Positions 50,388 through 51,110 of a DNA stretch of 51,110 nucleotides are shown piece after piece; within the stretch, counting starts at the first letter, position 1; every line of letters starts with the position of its first letter. The position numbers were made by a program, and so were the translations under genes. The notes below the pieces were generated by a model. That model ran no database searches, was not told the DNA's origin, and worked only from the letters and a program-made list of their open reading frames with translations. The stretch is from Pseudomonadota bacterium (GTDB lineage Bacteria; Pseudomonadota; Gammaproteobacteria; Steroidobacterales; Steroidobacteraceae): the NCBI GenBank assembly GCA_021849615.1, contig JAJZSQ010000011.1:1-51110 (forward strand), written 5' to 3'.

Positions 50388-51110
50388 TCGAATAGCGGAA
50401 CAGCCGCATGGGCAGGTGCGGCTGGGGGGCGAACTTCAGGCGCACCGCGTAGGCGAGGAAGCGCACGCCGAGCGCGAGCGCCGCCGCCAGATAGATCAGG
50501 CCGCTCATGCCGGTGATGAACGGCAGCAGCGTCACCACCACCAGCAGCACCGAGTACAGCAGGATCTGCAGGCGCGTGTACTCCACGCCGTGCGTGACCG
50601 GCAGCATCGGAATCCCGACGCGCGCGTACTCGTCCTTGCGCGCGATGGCGAGCGCCCAGAAATGCGGCGGCGTCCACACGAAGATGATCAGAAACAGCAG
50701 CAGCGCATGCGGATCGACCGTGTTGGTCACCGCCGCCCAGCCGAGAATCGGCGGCGCCGCACCGGCCGCCCCGCCGATGACGATGTTCTGCGAGGTCGCG
50801 CGCTTCAGCCAGCCGGTGTAGATCACCGCATAGCCGATCAGCGACGCAAAAGTCAGCACCGCGGTGAGCGGATTGACCAGAATCGAGAGGATCGTCATGG
50901 CGAGCACGCCGAGCGCGCCGGCAAACAGCAGCGCGTTGCGTTCGGTCAGCTGCCCGCGCGGCAGCGGGCGTGAGCGGGTCCGCGACATCTGCTCATCGAT
51001 GCGCCGGTCGAGCACGTGGTTGATCGCCGCGGCGCAGGCCGCCGCGAGCGCAATGCCGATCGTGCCCCACACCAGGGCGCGCAGCGGCGGCCAGCCGGGA
51101 CTCGCCAACA
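50302..51110 (-). CDS. cyoE: Protoheme IX farnesyltransferase, partial (N-terminus outside window)
   Basis: Integral-membrane prenyltransferase converting heme b to heme o for heme-copper oxidases. About 269 residues are visible; the first 30 or so are cut by the window edge. The diphosphate-binding motif is [24 protein letters not shown]; the second conserved region is [31 protein letters not shown]. About eight hydrophobic segments can be drawn. A TTG at the very end of the window is not the real start. cyoE and ctaB are names for the same family; neighbouring oxidase genes would decide. The 3' end overlaps the unrecognised gene on the other strand. Confidence 0.93.
   Translation of the reverse strand, partial: LASPGWPPLRALVWGTIGIALAAACAAAINHVLDRRIDEQMSRTRSRPLPRGQLTERNALLFAGALGVLAMTILSILVNPLTAVLTFASLIGYAVIYTGWLKRATSQNIVIGGAAGAAPPILGWAAVTNTVDPHALLLFLIIFVWTPPHFWALAIARKDEYARVGIPMLPVTHGVEYTRLQILLYSVLLVVVTLLPFITGMSGLIYLAAALALGVRFLAYAVRLKFAPQPHLPMRLFRYSISYLMWLFAALLVDHYLPTARLLSLLHV

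Overview
The window is a dense, GC-rich bacterial chromosome segment carrying 36 protein genes, two of them cut by the window edges. I see no tRNA, rRNA, insertion sequence, prophage or CRISPR. It looks like a gammaproteobacterium of the Xanthomonadales/Nevskiales/Steroidobacter kind. Supporting signs are a LexA-type CTGT-N8-ACAG box, a sigma-54/NtrC-controlled P-II gene, trkAH, PA0069-family radical SAM, cyoE, and sugar uptake by a TonB receptor plus an MFS permease. This placement is inference; no marker gene settles it.

Layout. (1) 1-5245: histidine utilisation, hutI-hutH-hutG leftward and hutF-hutC rightward around a shared HutC-like operator; hutU is not in view. (2) 5346-7115: an apparently SOS-controlled radical SAM gene and a sigma-54 glnK/glnB gene. 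(3) 7158-14260: branched-chain amino acid genes (ilvH leftward, the acetolactate synthase large subunit rightward, ilvA), with gloA, a thioesterase, a VOC protein with a histone-like tail and a hydrolase-like protein between them. (4) 14289-18934: a leftward set of CBS protein, SIMPL protein, NatAB-type ABC exporter and secreted peptidase-like hydrolase. (5) 19008-23392: mnmG-pyrF-oligopeptide-binding lipoprotein. (6) 23420-29281: leftward gloB-uvrD-trkA-trkH. (7) 29330-50387: a large alpha-glucan/malto-oligosaccharide utilisation locus. (8) 50302 to the end: cyoE, truncated.

The sugar locus is the most interesting part. A TonB receptor (43741-46683) would bring maltodextrins across the outer membrane. 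Two paralogous GH13 enzymes (one a lipoprotein, one apparently soluble), a six-hairpin glycosidase and a GH31 enzyme would cut them in the periplasm. An MFS permease would import the products, and a cytoplasmic GH13 alpha-glucosidase would finish the job. A LacI-family regulator sits beside that glucosidase. A palindromic motif centred on ATACGTAT occurs three times between the TonB receptor and glucosidase genes and once between the GH31 gene and a flavin-dependent halogenase gene. Two convergent tryptophan-halogenase-family genes sit in the middle of the locus. This suggests that one sugar-responsive regulon may include halogenase-like enzymes of unknown substrate.

Four-base ATGA/TTGA stop-start overlaps are common (hutI/hutH, hutH/hutG, hydrolase/natA/natB, mnmG/pyrF, uvrD/trkA, GH13/six-hairpin/MFS, lacI/unknown gene). 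They support the operon assignments and several start choices. Intergenic stretches longer than 300 bases are described as separate entries.
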